In this document: one piece after another, positions 7,818-15,816 of the stretch | Numbering within the stretch: the first letter of the stretch is position 1 | How the letters are laid out: the number at the start of each line of letters is the position of its first letter | Assembly: GCA_020725925.1 (NCBI GenBank) | Contig: DYTN01000017.1 | Location: forward strand, 1 to 37,276 | Direction: 5' to 3' | Length of the DNA stretch: 37,276 bases | From: Methanobacteriota archaeon | GTDB lineage: Archaea > Thermoplasmatota > Thermoplasmata > UBA10834 | Translations under genes and position numbers: made by a program | The notes under the pieces: generated by a model | The model's input: the letters and a program-made list of their open reading frames with translations, nothing else | The model's database searches: none | Told to the model about the DNA's origin: nothing

Positions 7818-9807
7818 CTGCGTCGCCACCTCCCATGCCGTGTTTCGGCGCGCCTATCACGAGCCCACGCTCTATCAGCCTGTCGTACTCCGGCAGTCCC
7901 TCCGCGTACTTGACGAACCTCTCGATCTCCTGCGCGTCCCTGCCGTGCATCCGCTCGAGCTCCTTCTCGAGCACATCGAACGCATCGATGAGATGGAGCT
8001 TCGACTGACAGATCTGTTCGCATGCCTTGCACCGCATGCAGAGGAATGTCCTGTCGGCGTGCTCCTTCGTTATCTTGGAGCCTCTGGCCATGGCCTTCGC
8101 GGTCAGCAGCTTCCCCCTTGCTGTCACGCGTTCATCACCGACGACGAGGTAGGCTGGGCAGACACCGATGCACGCGCCGCACATCGCACATTCGTCCGCG
8201 ATTCGGAGGAGCTCGGTCCTCGTCTTGGGCCTCAGCCTCCTCTCGGCGATCCCGTAGACCATGTTCATGAGCCGCACCGTGAGCGGCGAGAATACGCGGA
8301 GGGTCTTCAGGGCAGGTCGCATGAGCTTCGGGCTGAACATCAGGCCCGCGGCGCCCCAGAGCCGTCCGGAAAGGGCGAAGTACTTGCCCGAGTTCATCAC
8401 GCCGTTCGGATCTAGTGTGGCCTTCGCTTGTCTGAGATTGGCGACCCTTTGCTTGTCCTCCGAGCCCGAGAACGCGTGGTTCCAGATGCCTATCGAGTAA
8501 GGGCTCGCGCCCAGGTCGAGCATGAGAGATGTGAGGAGCATGGACTTGAGAGCAGCCATGGTGAGCCTGATCGTGTTGCCCTGGTCCGTGACATAGTAGC
8601 ACAGCAGCAGGCCATTGCCATCGTTCAGGAAGTGCACCTCGAAGAGCGGGTCGATGCCCAGCTTGGCGCAGAGCCCGTTCGCCCCCGAGATGACCTCCGC
8701 GAGCTTCGGGAGGGGCACCACGACCTCGGAGCCGAGCATGCCAGGCCCGAACTTCCGGACCTTCATGGGGAAGTAGCGTTCATTCCACATGTAGCGTGCG
8801 AGGTACTCCTTCTCCTCCTCGACTCCCGTCGACTTCATGAACCCCTGGAAGGCCGCCTCGGACGCTTCGCCTTCGACATTGAGCAGGATAGCATCGTCCG
8901 TCCGGAGACGCTCCGTGCCTAGCATCCTGTTGATGAGCGCGAACTTCGCCCTGCTCTCATAGACGATGTGCGTCGGCCTCACCTCACTGTTCGCGAGAGC
9001 ATAGGCAAAGCTGAAGGCGCTTCTGAAGTCGGAGAAACACACGAGGTGCGGTTTGGACACCTTCGGCTTCTCCGCCACTGCGAGAGCGACAGATGTGATG
9101 ATTCCGAGCTGGCCCTCGCTGCCGAACAGCGAGGGGAAGAGCTTGTCGGAACCTTGTACCCGAGCGACCTCACCAGCGGAGGTGACGAGTTCGATCTCGC
9201 GCACGCTGGCACTGATGTGGCCCCTCGAGAAGCTGTTGAGGCCCATGCCGCCCGTGGCTATCCAGCCAGCGACGGTGGAGAACTTGCTAGACGGGCTCGT
9301 GTTGAGCATCAGCCCGTGCTTCTCGAGCTCATGGTCGAGGTCGGCCCATCTCGCGCCCCCCTCCACGCGGGCGACCTTCTTCGATGAGTCGATCTCCAGA
9401 ATCCTGTCCATGTCCGAGAGGTCCATCACGATCCCGCCCTTGACGGGGACGGAGCCCCCGAACGGTGAGGAGCCCGAGCCCCTGGGGATGACGACGACGC
9501 CCCTCAAGGCAGCGAACCGCAGCACAGCGGCCACGGCATCGACGCTCCTCGGCTGAACGACGACCTCGGGCATCGACCTGAACATGATCTCCTTGAGGAA
9601 CCTCGGGATCTCGGCTTGGTCCCGCGAGAAGAGCATCCTCTCGCCCCAGGCCGAGGCTATGCGCAGGTCCTTGATGCCCATGGCCGCGAGCTCGCATGCG
9701 ATGCGCCCTTCGAGCGGCTCCTGCTTCGCGCTGAAGACCTCAGGAGCTGGCGAGGGTGCCGTACCAGGGAAAATAGCCCGGCCTACACCCTTATCGTCCA
9801 CGTGCAT
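7810..9807 (-). CDS. GlcD-like FAD-linked dehydrogenase with C-terminal di-[4Fe-4S] domain
   Basis: The 665-aa protein has a PCMH-type FAD-binding domain at about 80-260, with PRGSGSSPFGGSVP as the pyrophosphate loop. A FAD-oxidase C domain follows at about 280-520, and a ferredoxin domain carries Cys 540, 543, 546, 550 and 590, 593, 596, 600. This layout is seen in D-lactate, glycolate and D-2-hydroxyglutarate dehydrogenases that pass electrons on through Fe-S clusters. No signal peptide or membrane segment is evident, so it should act in the cytoplasm. It is the first gene of the glutamate synthase operon. The ATG at 9805-9807 directly follows a G-rich stretch; GTG 9799-9801 is an alternative start with better spacing. 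The substrate is unknown; a 2-hydroxyacid is likely from the family. Confidence 0.88.
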   Translation of the reverse strand: MHVDDKGVGRAIFPGTAPSPAPEVFSAKQEPLEGRIACELAAMGIKDLRIASAWGERMLFSRDQAEIPRFLKEIMFRSMPEVVVQPRSVDAVAAVLRFAALRGVVVIPRGSGSSPFGGSVPVKGGIVMDLSDMDRILEIDSSKKVARVEGGARWADLDHELEKHGLMLNTSPSSKFSTVAGWIATGGMGLNSFSRGHISASVREIELVTSAGEVARVQGSDKLFPSLFGSEGQLGIITSVALAVAEKPKVSKPHLVCFSDFRSAFSFAYALANSEVRPTHIVYESRAKFALINRMLGTERLRTDDAILLNVEGEASEAAFQGFMKSTGVEEEKEYLARYMWNERYFPMKVRKFGPGMLGSEVVVPLPKLAEVISGANGLCAKLGIDPLFEVHFLNDGNGLLLCYYVTDQGNTIRLTMAALKSMLLTSLMLDLGASPYSIGIWNHAFSGSEDKQRVANLRQAKATLDPNGVMNSGKYFALSGRLWGAAGLMFSPKLMRPALKTLRVFSPLTVRLMNMVYGIAERRLRPKTRTELLRIADECAMCGACIGVCPAYLVVGDERVTARGKLLTAKAMARGSKITKEHADRTFLCMRCKACEQICQSKLHLIDAFDVLEKELERMHGRDAQEIERFVKYAEGLPEYDRLIERGLVIGAPKHGMGGGDADV

Positions 9808-9967
9808 CCCCCCTCAGGAGCCGAGGCCCCGCGAAGTCCCTTCCGGAAATCGGGTGCGAGCACCCTGAAACCTGCGCTCCGAACCGGAGCAGGCCACAAT
9901 GACTTGTGTCCCAACAGGTCTCGCCAATGCTCTGCTCCCTAAACAGAATACGCCGTACGCAGGAGTC

Positions 9968-9976
9968 AATATATAG
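9968..9976 (-). promoter_or_regulatory. TATA-like promoter of the FAD oxidase-glutamate synthase operon
   Basis: The minus strand reads CTATATATT, a strong archaeal TATA-like sequence. Transcription would begin near 9943, leaving a leader of about 135 nt before the ATG at 9807. No other minus-strand TATA candidate is visible before the four overlapping genes. Confidence 0.5.
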
Positions 9977-9999
9977 CCCTTTCCAAGAACGGACCGACG

Positions 10000-10033
10000 A
10001 TATGGGCCCACTGACGAACGCAATATGGCCCAC
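10000..10033. repeat. Direct repeat ATATGG(G)CCCAC, possible operator
   Basis: ATATGGGCCCAC at 10000-10011 recurs as ATATGGCCCAC at 10023-10033, an offset of 23 nt (about two helical turns). Both copies lie between the divergent TATA boxes, where a regulator could control one or both promoters. The function is inferred from position only. Confidence 0.4.
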
Positions 10034-10076
10034 AATCGGCAATCTGACGGCGGACTGGCCCCCGTAACGGGGAAGA

Positions 10077-10085
10077 TTATTAATA
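10077..10085 (+). promoter_or_regulatory. TATA-like box upstream of ssb
   Basis: TTATTAATA lies about 140 nt before the preferred ssb start at 10223, giving a predicted start of transcription near 10110. It is the best plus-strand candidate in the region but the leader would be unusually long. Confidence 0.35.
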
Positions 10086-10222
10086 CTGTCATGGGTAGTA
10101 GTCAGTTCAGCACTAGTTGTGCCGCGTGATACGACAAGCCGAACATCGCATCGTTTTGAAGCCGATAGTTTGACCTGCGTCATAGCCGGATGCAATTGTG
10201 CACACACAAAGGAAGAATAGCC

Positions 10223-10753
10223 ATGGAAGAGAGCGTTGGACCAAGCGCAGAACAAGAGCAGAGCGTAGAAGTGAAAATAGCGAACCTGACGCCACAGTCG
10301 AAGCGCGTGGATGTCACGGCCAAGTGCCTTGAGGTCAGCGAGCCCAAGGACATACCCGGGAAGTTCGGGAACAGCCGCAAGGTCGCGGAGGCGACCGTCG
10401 CGGACGAGACAGGGGCGATCATCCTCTCCCTGTGGGACAGCCAGATCGGCACAGTCGCAAAGGACGATGTGATTGGCATCAAGAACGGCTATGTCTCGCT
10501 CGTCAGAGGACACATGCGCCTGAACGTCGGCAAGTACGGCCAGCTCGCGAAGAGCGACAAGGCGATCGACAGCCCGAGCACTGCCACGAACATGAGCGAC
10601 AAGGAGTACGAGCAGGAGCGCAGGCAGTTCGGCGGTGGCGGTGGCAGGCGCGGCGGATACGGTGGCGGCAGGGACCGCGACCGAAGAGACCGCGACTTCG
10701 GCGGGTCCAGTGACAGGCCGAGCTATATGAACAAGGGCCGCAGAAGGTTCTGA
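10223..10753 (+). CDS. ssb: Single-OB-fold ssDNA-binding protein with RGG tail
   Basis: The 176-aa protein starts with MEESVG at ATG 10223, with GGAAG 7 nt upstream; an in-frame ATG at 10190 would add 11 residues but has no such site. Residues about 15-115 form one OB fold with the pattern LTPQSKRVDVTAKCLEVSE, VADETGAI, and LSLWDSQIG, closely resembling crenarchaeal SSB. A flexible tail rich in Gly and Arg (GGGGGRRGGYGGGR) ends in basic residues and may bind nucleic acid or partners. The role is protection of single-stranded DNA in replication and repair, possibly also RNA binding. It is transcribed alone, divergent from the glutamate synthase operon and convergent with the MFS gene. Confidence 0.88.
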   Translation: MEESVGPSAEQEQSVEVKIANLTPQSKRVDVTAKCLEVSEPKDIPGKFGNSRKVAEATVADETGAIILSLWDSQIGTVAKDDVIGIKNGYVSLVRGHMRLNVGKYGQLAKSDKAIDSPSTATNMSDKEYEQERRQFGGGGGRRGGYGGGRDRDRRDRDFGGSSDRPSYMNKGRRRF

Positions 10754-10776
10754 GTCGGTACCGGTTGAAGCTGGCT

Positions 10777-10834
10777 GGTCCATCGGTTCGAGATGGACCG
10801 GACAAACCATTTCCCCCTCGGGGTACATTTTGTC
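10777..10834. terminator. Two consecutive hairpins between convergent ssb and MFS genes
   Basis: GGTCCATC (10777-10784) and GATGGACC (10792-10799) form a perfect 8-bp stem around the loop GGTTCGA. Next to it GACAAA (10801-10806) pairs with TTTGTC (10829-10834), with an inner CCCC-TC-GGGG stem. A bidirectional transcript end or 3' stabilising structure is likely; archaeal termination usually needs T-runs, which are short here. Confidence 0.45.
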
Positions 10835-10837
10835 TGC

Positions 10838-12033
10838 TTAGTTGTAGTCGACCAGCTCGTCTGGCGGAGGCATCGTGCCGGGACGGTCCTTCTCTGGGCC
10901 GATCATCTTCGCGAACATCAGATAGCCCAGGCTCGTCGCGAACCCGAAGGCGCCGAATATCGGCCAGAAGTACTGCGTCTCAGGCAAGGCGCCGTACAGC
11001 CACATGCCGAAGAAGAAGCCCAGACCAATCGCGAGGCTCTGGACGAACCCCGCGAAGCCCATATAGACGCCCCGCTGGGTCTCCGGCGACATGTCCGCGA
11101 TGACCGCTGACACGATCGACATGTACACGATCTCGCCGATGGTCAGGACGACGATGCACGCCAGCAGCATCGTGAGGTCCTGGGCGAAGAACACGAGCGA
11201 GAACCCGAGGGCGCCGATCATCTGCCCGCTCATGAGCACCAAGGAGCGCCGGAACTTGACCATCTGGGCCGTAATGGGCAGTTGGAGTGAGACGACCATC
11301 ACCGCATTCACCGCGAACAACAGCCGGGCACGTACGACTCCAGCTCGATGTCCGAGGTGGCGTACAGCTGCAGCACGGACATCCACTGGGCCATGAAGAA
11401 CCAGAGAGTCCCTGTGAGCGCGACTAGCAGGAAGAACGGCCTGTTGCGGGAGACGGCCATCACCTTTCTGAAGGAGACGTCCTGCTTCTCGACGCTCTTC
11501 GGCCTCGTCTCGGGGATGTATATCAGGTTCATCACGAAGGCTCCCGCGAGGATCACCGCCCCGAACACGAACAGCTCCCTGATCGAGTAGGCGGCGACTA
11601 TGAACACGCCGATCGCGGGGCCGACGAACATCCCGAGGTTCCACGCGATGCGCAGCGTGCTGAACGCCTTGGGCCTGTCTCTAGTAGGGATCACATCAGC
11701 TATCATTGCGTTCGCGGCCGGCATATACATCGAGCCCACGAACGAGTCTGCGAGCACGACGGCGAGTATGCTGTAGAAATCGAACGTGAAGAAGTACAGC
11801 AGGAGCGTTATGGACATCAGCCCCAGGCTTGCTAGGAGCACCGCTCGCCTGCCGATCTTGTCCGCGAGCATCCCCCCGATGATCATGGCCGGTATCCCGG
11901 ACATCGTGTAGCCCGCCAGGACGACCCCGGCGGATATGCTGGATATGTCCAGATCCTTGACCATGAAGATGGTCAGGTACGGGACTATGAGGCCGAAGGC
12001 TACGTTCTCGATGAGCGCGCTCGCTATGAGCAC
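10838..12033 (-). pseudogene. MFS transporter interrupted by a frameshift
   Basis: Two overlapping minus-strand frames together encode one 12-helix major facilitator transporter of about 398 aa. The N-terminal half (12033 to about 11325) has helices 1-6 with the family loop GGMLADKIGRR and runs into a stop after VPGCCSR. The C-terminal half continues in another frame from LLFAVNAV to the TAA at 10838. A single missing base near GCCGGG at 11323-11328 would join them as VPGLLFAVNAV. The start is also unsure: homology-like sequence (RGYPRAFK) continues upstream of GTG 12031-12033 without any ATG, GTG or TTG before a stop near 12128. It is a recent pseudogene, a sequencing error, or a frameshifted but functional gene. 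It diverges from the MttB-family gene; its substrate is unknown. Confidence 0.75.
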
Positions 12034-12151
12034 CTTGAACGCCCTGGGATATCCTCTCAGGTCCGCAAGTACGATGGTCTCAGCTCCAGACTCGACACCA
12101 GAGGACCGCCCCGCGATGGAGCGACTCGATCATACGCCCCAGAAGCCGATT

Positions 12152-12161
12152 GGTTAATTAC
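12152..12161 (+). promoter_or_regulatory. TATA-like box before the MttB-family gene
   Basis: GGTTAATTAC lies about 35-43 nt before the preferred ATG at 12195, placing transcription start near 12180 and leaving room for the GGAG site at 12184-12187. Confidence 0.35.
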
Positions 12162-12194
12162 CCCGTCTTCATACTCTGGTTTCGGAGCGGAAGA

Positions 12195-13631
12195 ATGGCG
12201 GTTGCCCAGATAAGCATTCTGTCTAGGCAAGATGTCGAGTTGGTGCATGGGAAGACCCTCGAGATGCTCGAGGACCCAGGGGTCATGGTCAGGAGCGAGA
12301 AGGCCCTGAGGGTGCTGGAGGAGGGCGGAGCCACGATAGACTGGAAGGCCATGCGCGCGAGCATCCCCGAGAGCCTCGTCGAGGAGACTGTCAAGAAGCT
12401 CCCGAGATCGATCAGGCTGTGCGCGAGGAACCCCAAGCAGGACATGGTGGCGCCGAGGTCGGGCCCGCCCCACATGGCCACAAATGGGACGGCAGTGTAC
12501 ATGACGGACCTGGAGACGGGAGCCAGGAAGACCACCAAGGGAAGTGACCTCCGGGACTTCATGGTCCTGTGCGACGCTATGGACCCGCTCGACTACGTGT
12601 GGCCGATTGTGACCGCGCACGACGCTCCCGAAGCGACCCACGCGATGTCCGAGCTGACGATCTCCCTCACGAACACGACCAAGCATGTCCAGGGAGAGGC
12701 GATGTCTGCCCACGAGGCGAGAGGGGAGATCGAGGTTGCCGCTGCGATCGCAGGCGGCCCTGACAAGCTCGCGAAGAGGCCGCTTTTCTCAGTGATCCAA
12801 TGCCCCATATGTCCCCTCGAGTTCGAGAAGGGGTCGATCGAGGCCACGATGGAATTCGCGAAGGCCGGCATCCCCGTGGTATCGATGTCCATGGCCCTGT
12901 GCGGCCTCACATCGCCCGTCACCCTCGCAGCGACGACGGCGATAGTGAACGCCGAGAATCTGGCGAGCTTCGCGATCTCCCAGATGACCAGGAAGGGCGC
13001 GCCGGTCGTATACAGCTCGGAATCCACCGCTCCGAACATGATGACTGGCGAGATACACTACGGCGCCCCTGAGGAGCTGCTCATCGCAGCCGCGGTCGCG
13101 CAGATGGCGAAGCACTACGGCGCCGCGACCATGGTGGGAGGGTTCGGCCTCGGGCTCGGAGGGGAGTCTCCTGGGATCTTCATCGAGCCGCCCGAGCTGA
13201 TATCGACAAGCATGACCTCGCTGGCACTCACCGACTTCGCATCCGGCATAGGCGGACTCGACCAGGCGAAGGGCGCCGCGTTGGAGCAGGTCGTGATCGA
13301 CTGCGACGTGTGGGAGCAGGTGCGGGAGCTTCGAAGGGATGTCGCGTTCGACGACGGGCACTTCGTGCTGGACATGATCAGGAAGGTCGGCCCCGGCGGG
13401 AGCTTCCTCAAGGAGATCCACACGCTGCGCAACATGAAGAGGGAGCTGTTCCTCCCGTCCCCGGCGAAAGCAGGCGTCTACGGGCGCTACAGGCTGGACA
13501 AAGACATGAAAGCTGTGCTGGGGAGTGCGAGAGCAAGGGTCAGAAAGACGCTCGCGGCTCACAAGCCCGAGCCTGTCGATTCTGATGTCAAGAGGAAGAT
13601 CGACCAGTTGCTGAGGAAGTACCAGGGCTAG
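12195..13631 (+). CDS. MttB-superfamily methyltransferase without pyrrolysine
   Basis: The 478-aa protein starts at ATG 12195 after GGAG at 12184-12187; an in-frame GTG at 12150 would add 15 residues. The whole length resembles the trimethylamine methyltransferase (MTTB) family, with conserved-looking stretches such as VMVRSEKALRVLEEGG, LETGARKTTKGSDLRDF and MVGGFGLGLGGESPG. Founding members insert pyrrolysine at an in-frame amber codon; here the frame has none and the gene ends in TAG. It therefore belongs to the non-Pyl branch, which includes the glycine betaine methyltransferase MtgB. These enzymes move a methyl group from a quaternary amine to a corrinoid protein. No corrinoid protein or methylcobamide transferase lies in the window, so the substrate and acceptor remain open. 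A transporter gene lies divergently upstream. Confidence 0.85.
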   Translation: MAVAQISILSRQDVELVHGKTLEMLEDPGVMVRSEKALRVLEEGGATIDWKAMRASIPESLVEETVKKLPRSIRLCARNPKQDMVAPRSGPPHMATNGTAVYMTDLETGARKTTKGSDLRDFMVLCDAMDPLDYVWPIVTAHDAPEATHAMSELTISLTNTTKHVQGEAMSAHEARGEIEVAAAIAGGPDKLAKRPLFSVIQCPICPLEFEKGSIEATMEFAKAGIPVVSMSMALCGLTSPVTLAATTAIVNAENLASFAISQMTRKGAPVVYSSESTAPNMMTGEIHYGAPEELLIAAAVAQMAKHYGAATMVGGFGLGLGGESPGIFIEPPELISTSMTSLALTDFASGIGGLDQAKGAALEQVVIDCDVWEQVRELRRDVAFDDGHFVLDMIRKVGPGGSFLKEIHTLRNMKRELFLPSPAKAGVYGRYRLDKDMKAVLGSARARVRKTLAAHKPEPVDSDVKRKIDQLLRKYQG

Positions 13632-13634
13632 GAT

Positions 13635-14120
13635 TTACGCGCTGTACGGTTTGATGGCATCGACGAACTTCTGCCACCTCTTCGCGTCCTCCACTCGGTT
13701 CATCACCTCGGACTTCCTGAATTCAGCGACTTGCTGGCTCTCGACTGAGCGCAGCTCGTCGATCGCCCTGAGGAGCCCGCATGTCTCCTCGAGCAAGCTC
13801 TTCGCGGTGTCCCTGGTCATCGGGTCACGAGCGAGCCTCTTCTCGAGCGACCGCTCCTTCTGTTTGAGCAGCCGGATGAGCTCGTTCACCTTGGCCACAT
13901 CGTCATCCGTCAGCTTCTCCTTGGTGGTTAGGTTGTACACGACCTCCCGGAGGTCCATCTCGGAATCGCCCAGGATCTCGTGCTCAGGGATCAGCATCCC
14001 GACCCAGTAGACGAGCGAGTGGATGCGCGCCAGCATCTTGGCACGCTCCTCAGGCGTGAGCATGAGCCGCGCATCTATGGACCCGCTCTCCTCAGTCCCG
14101 GCTGCAGGCGCCTCGCTCAT
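13635..14120 (-). CDS. DUF5788-like archaeal protein
   Basis: The 161-aa soluble protein is predicted to be almost all helix. The core from LTPEERAKMLARIHSL through EMDLREVVYNL, DVAKVNELIRLLKQKERSLEKRL and the closing KRWQKFVDAI matches my memory of the DUF5788 family of euryarchaea in order and spacing. An acidic N-terminal tail of about 20 residues precedes it. No function is established. It ends only 3 nt from the MttB-family gene on the opposite strand and is separated by about 75 nt from the aminotransferase gene that precedes it, so it could be the second gene of that transcript. Confidence 0.65.
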   Translation of the reverse strand: MSEAPAAGTEESGSIDARLMLTPEERAKMLARIHSLVYWVGMLIPEHEILGDSEMDLREVVYNLTTKEKLTDDDVAKVNELIRLLKQKERSLEKRLARDPMTRDTAKSLLEETCGLLRAIDELRSVESQQVAEFRKSEVMNRVEDAKRWQKFVDAIKPYSA

Positions 14121-14196
14121 CTTCCCGCAGGGGCATGACGCTCATCACCCTTGAGGGTTTTTCCACACGTTGGGAGGGCCTCATGAGCATGCCTGC

Positions 14197-15552
14197 TCAG
14201 GAAGATTCCTTGGCGATGAGCCTGAAGGCATCGTCCGAGATCTCGAGCGACCTGCTGATGTCATCCTCTGAGTGCGCGAGCGATGTGAAGAAGTGCTCGT
14301 CCGCATGCGGCACTCCGAAGAAGGTCCCCCTGCCGAGGCAGTGCATGAACCAGTGCTTCCACTTCTCCCGGTCTATGTCGAATGCGTCCCTCCAGGTGCT
14401 GACCTCCTTGTCCGTGAAGTAGAGCTGGCCGAGCGAGCCGACGGATTCGATCCAGACGTCCACGCCCCTGTCCGCCGCGACATCCGCGAGCCCGCGGAAC
14501 AGGGAGCCGCCGATCTTGTCCACCCTCTTGTAGGTCCCGGGCTTTGAGAGTATCTTGAGAGTGGTGAGACCCGCGGTGACGGACACAGGGTGCGCGTTGT
14601 ACGTGCCTCCATGGTACACGTTGCCCTCGTCCTTCGGTATGATCTCCTCCATGATCTCCTTCCTCCCGCCGAACCCAGCCAGCTGGTATCCGCCGCCCGC
14701 GACCTTCGCGATGGCCGTCAGGTCGGGCTTCACATCGTATCTCTCCTGGGCGCCTCCGAAGGCCACCCTGAAGCCGGTCAGCACCTCGTCGAAGATCAGC
14801 ACTATGCCCAGCTCCTTGGTCAGCCTCCTGAGCTTCTTGAGGTAGTTGTCCCTCGGCACGAAGCATCCCCCGCCCGCCTGGACAGGCTCGACTATCACGG
14901 CGGCGAGCTCGTCCGCGTTCTTGGTGATGACCTCCTCCGTGGCGGGCCAGTCGTTGAACGGGTAGATGGCCAGCAGGTCCGATATCCTCTTGGGGATCCC
15001 TTTCCCGAACGGGACCGCGGGCTGCATGTTCTTCGGTCCGAGCTTGTCGCTGGGGATGTCCACGGCCTGCAGCACGTAGTCGTGCCCTCCGTGGTACGAC
15101 CCCTCGGCCTTCGCGATCTTCTCCTTGCCCGTGTAGGCCCTCGCGACCCGGAGCGGGTGCATCGTGGCCTCAGTCCCGGAGTTGGCGAACCTGAACATCT
15201 CTATCGAGGACATGGCCTTGTGGACGATGTTGACGTACTCGTACGCCATCTCCGCGGACGCGCCGAACATCGTGCCCCTGTCCACCTGCTCCTTGACCGC
15301 CTTCACCACTGCGGGATGGTTGTGCCCGAGGATCATCGGTCCGTAGCCGAGGGCGTAGTCGACGATCTTGTTCCCGTCCAGGTCCCACAGGTACGGGCCC
15401 TTCGCCCTCTTAACGTAGAACGGGTACGGTTCGAAGAACCGCACGTTGCTATCCACGCCTGACGGGATGAGCCTCCTCACCTTCTCCCAGTGCGCTTTCG
15501 ACTTCTTCGTCTTCGCGACATACTCCTTCTCGTAACTAGCTGGTGGTGTCAT
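14197..15552 (-). CDS. Class III aminotransferase, glutamate-1-semialdehyde aminomutase-like
   Basis: The 451-aa PLP enzyme resembles HemL. It has NSGTEA at 124-129 for cofactor phosphate contact, Asp 255 in IFDEVLTGFR, and the Schiff-base Lys 283 in IAKVAGGGYQLAGFGG. In true HemL the site reads like GKxIGGGxPxGAxGG, so the spacing is kept while the surrounding residues differ. Glutamate-1-semialdehyde aminomutase makes 5-aminolevulinate for haem and corrinoids, but several related archaeal enzymes aminate or isomerise other substrates, and no other tetrapyrrole gene is near. An ATG at 15550-15552 opens the frame; a weak TATA-like sequence lies near 15640-15647. Assignment to the family is firm, to the exact reaction is not. 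Confidence 0.8.
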   Translation of the reverse strand: MTPPASYEKEYVAKTKKSKAHWEKVRRLIPSGVDSNVRFFEPYPFYVKRAKGPYLWDLDGNKIVDYALGYGPMILGHNHPAVVKAVKEQVDRGTMFGASAEMAYEYVNIVHKAMSSIEMFRFANSGTEATMHPLRVARAYTGKEKIAKAEGSYHGGHDYVLQAVDIPSDKLGPKNMQPAVPFGKGIPKRISDLLAIYPFNDWPATEEVITKNADELAAVIVEPVQAGGGCFVPRDNYLKKLRRLTKELGIVLIFDEVLTGFRVAFGGAQERYDVKPDLTAIAKVAGGGYQLAGFGGRKEIMEEIIPKDEGNVYHGGTYNAHPVSVTAGLTTLKILSKPGTYKRVDKIGGSLFRGLADVAADRGVDVWIESVGSLGQLYFTDKEVSTWRDAFDIDREKWKHWFMHCLGRGTFFGVPHADEHFFTSLAHSEDDISRSLEISDDAFRLIAKESS

Positions 15553-15816
15553 GTTGCACTACCTCGTAGCTTCCAGAAGGACCGCTTGGATGAGCCCAGC
15601 ACCACTTTCGGCAGTATCAACGAGAATTGACCCACACGGATAATGCCATAGCCTCGGGCAGTCCTTGCGCCGACCCGGAATCAGAAGAGGGCTAGAAAAG
15701 CCTTCCGAAGGCGACCCTGGACATCGTTGTTGCGCACTTCGACGACGGCCCGGCGAATAGCAGCGGGCGACGACGCCCGAAAGGGATTTTTGGGGGCACA
15801 GCAAATACCTATCCGG

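Larger units (their letters stand above)
9808..10222. promoter_or_regulatory. 415-nt divergent intergenic region between glutamate synthase operon and ssb
   Basis: I see no credible gene here: short open frames exist on the minus strand but lack homology-like features and a ribosome binding site. It holds a minus-strand TATA box near 9968-9976, a plus-strand TATA-like box near 10077-10085, and a repeated motif between them. Predicted leaders are about 135 nt for the FAD oxidase operon and about 110 nt for ssb, so an untranslated regulatory element is possible, though I recognise none. Confidence 0.5.

Noticed and set aside
9814-10092. 92-aa minus-strand frame in the intergenic region
   Set aside because: Its start lies upstream of the predicted minus-strand TATA box, it has no ribosome binding site and the translation looks random.
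9791-10828. 345-aa minus-strand open frame spanning the ssb gene and intergenic region
   Set aside because: It lies antisense to a well-supported OB-fold gene and has no recognisable domain.
12195-13631. Pyrrolysine-containing methyltransferase
   Set aside because: There is no in-frame TAG before the terminal stop.
15700-15778. Short palindromes GCCTTCCGAAGGC (15700-15712) and GGGCGACGACGCCC (15765-15778)
   Set aside because: They are small GC-rich hairpins in a GC-rich spacer with no repeat partner or clear role; not enough to call a regulatory RNA.
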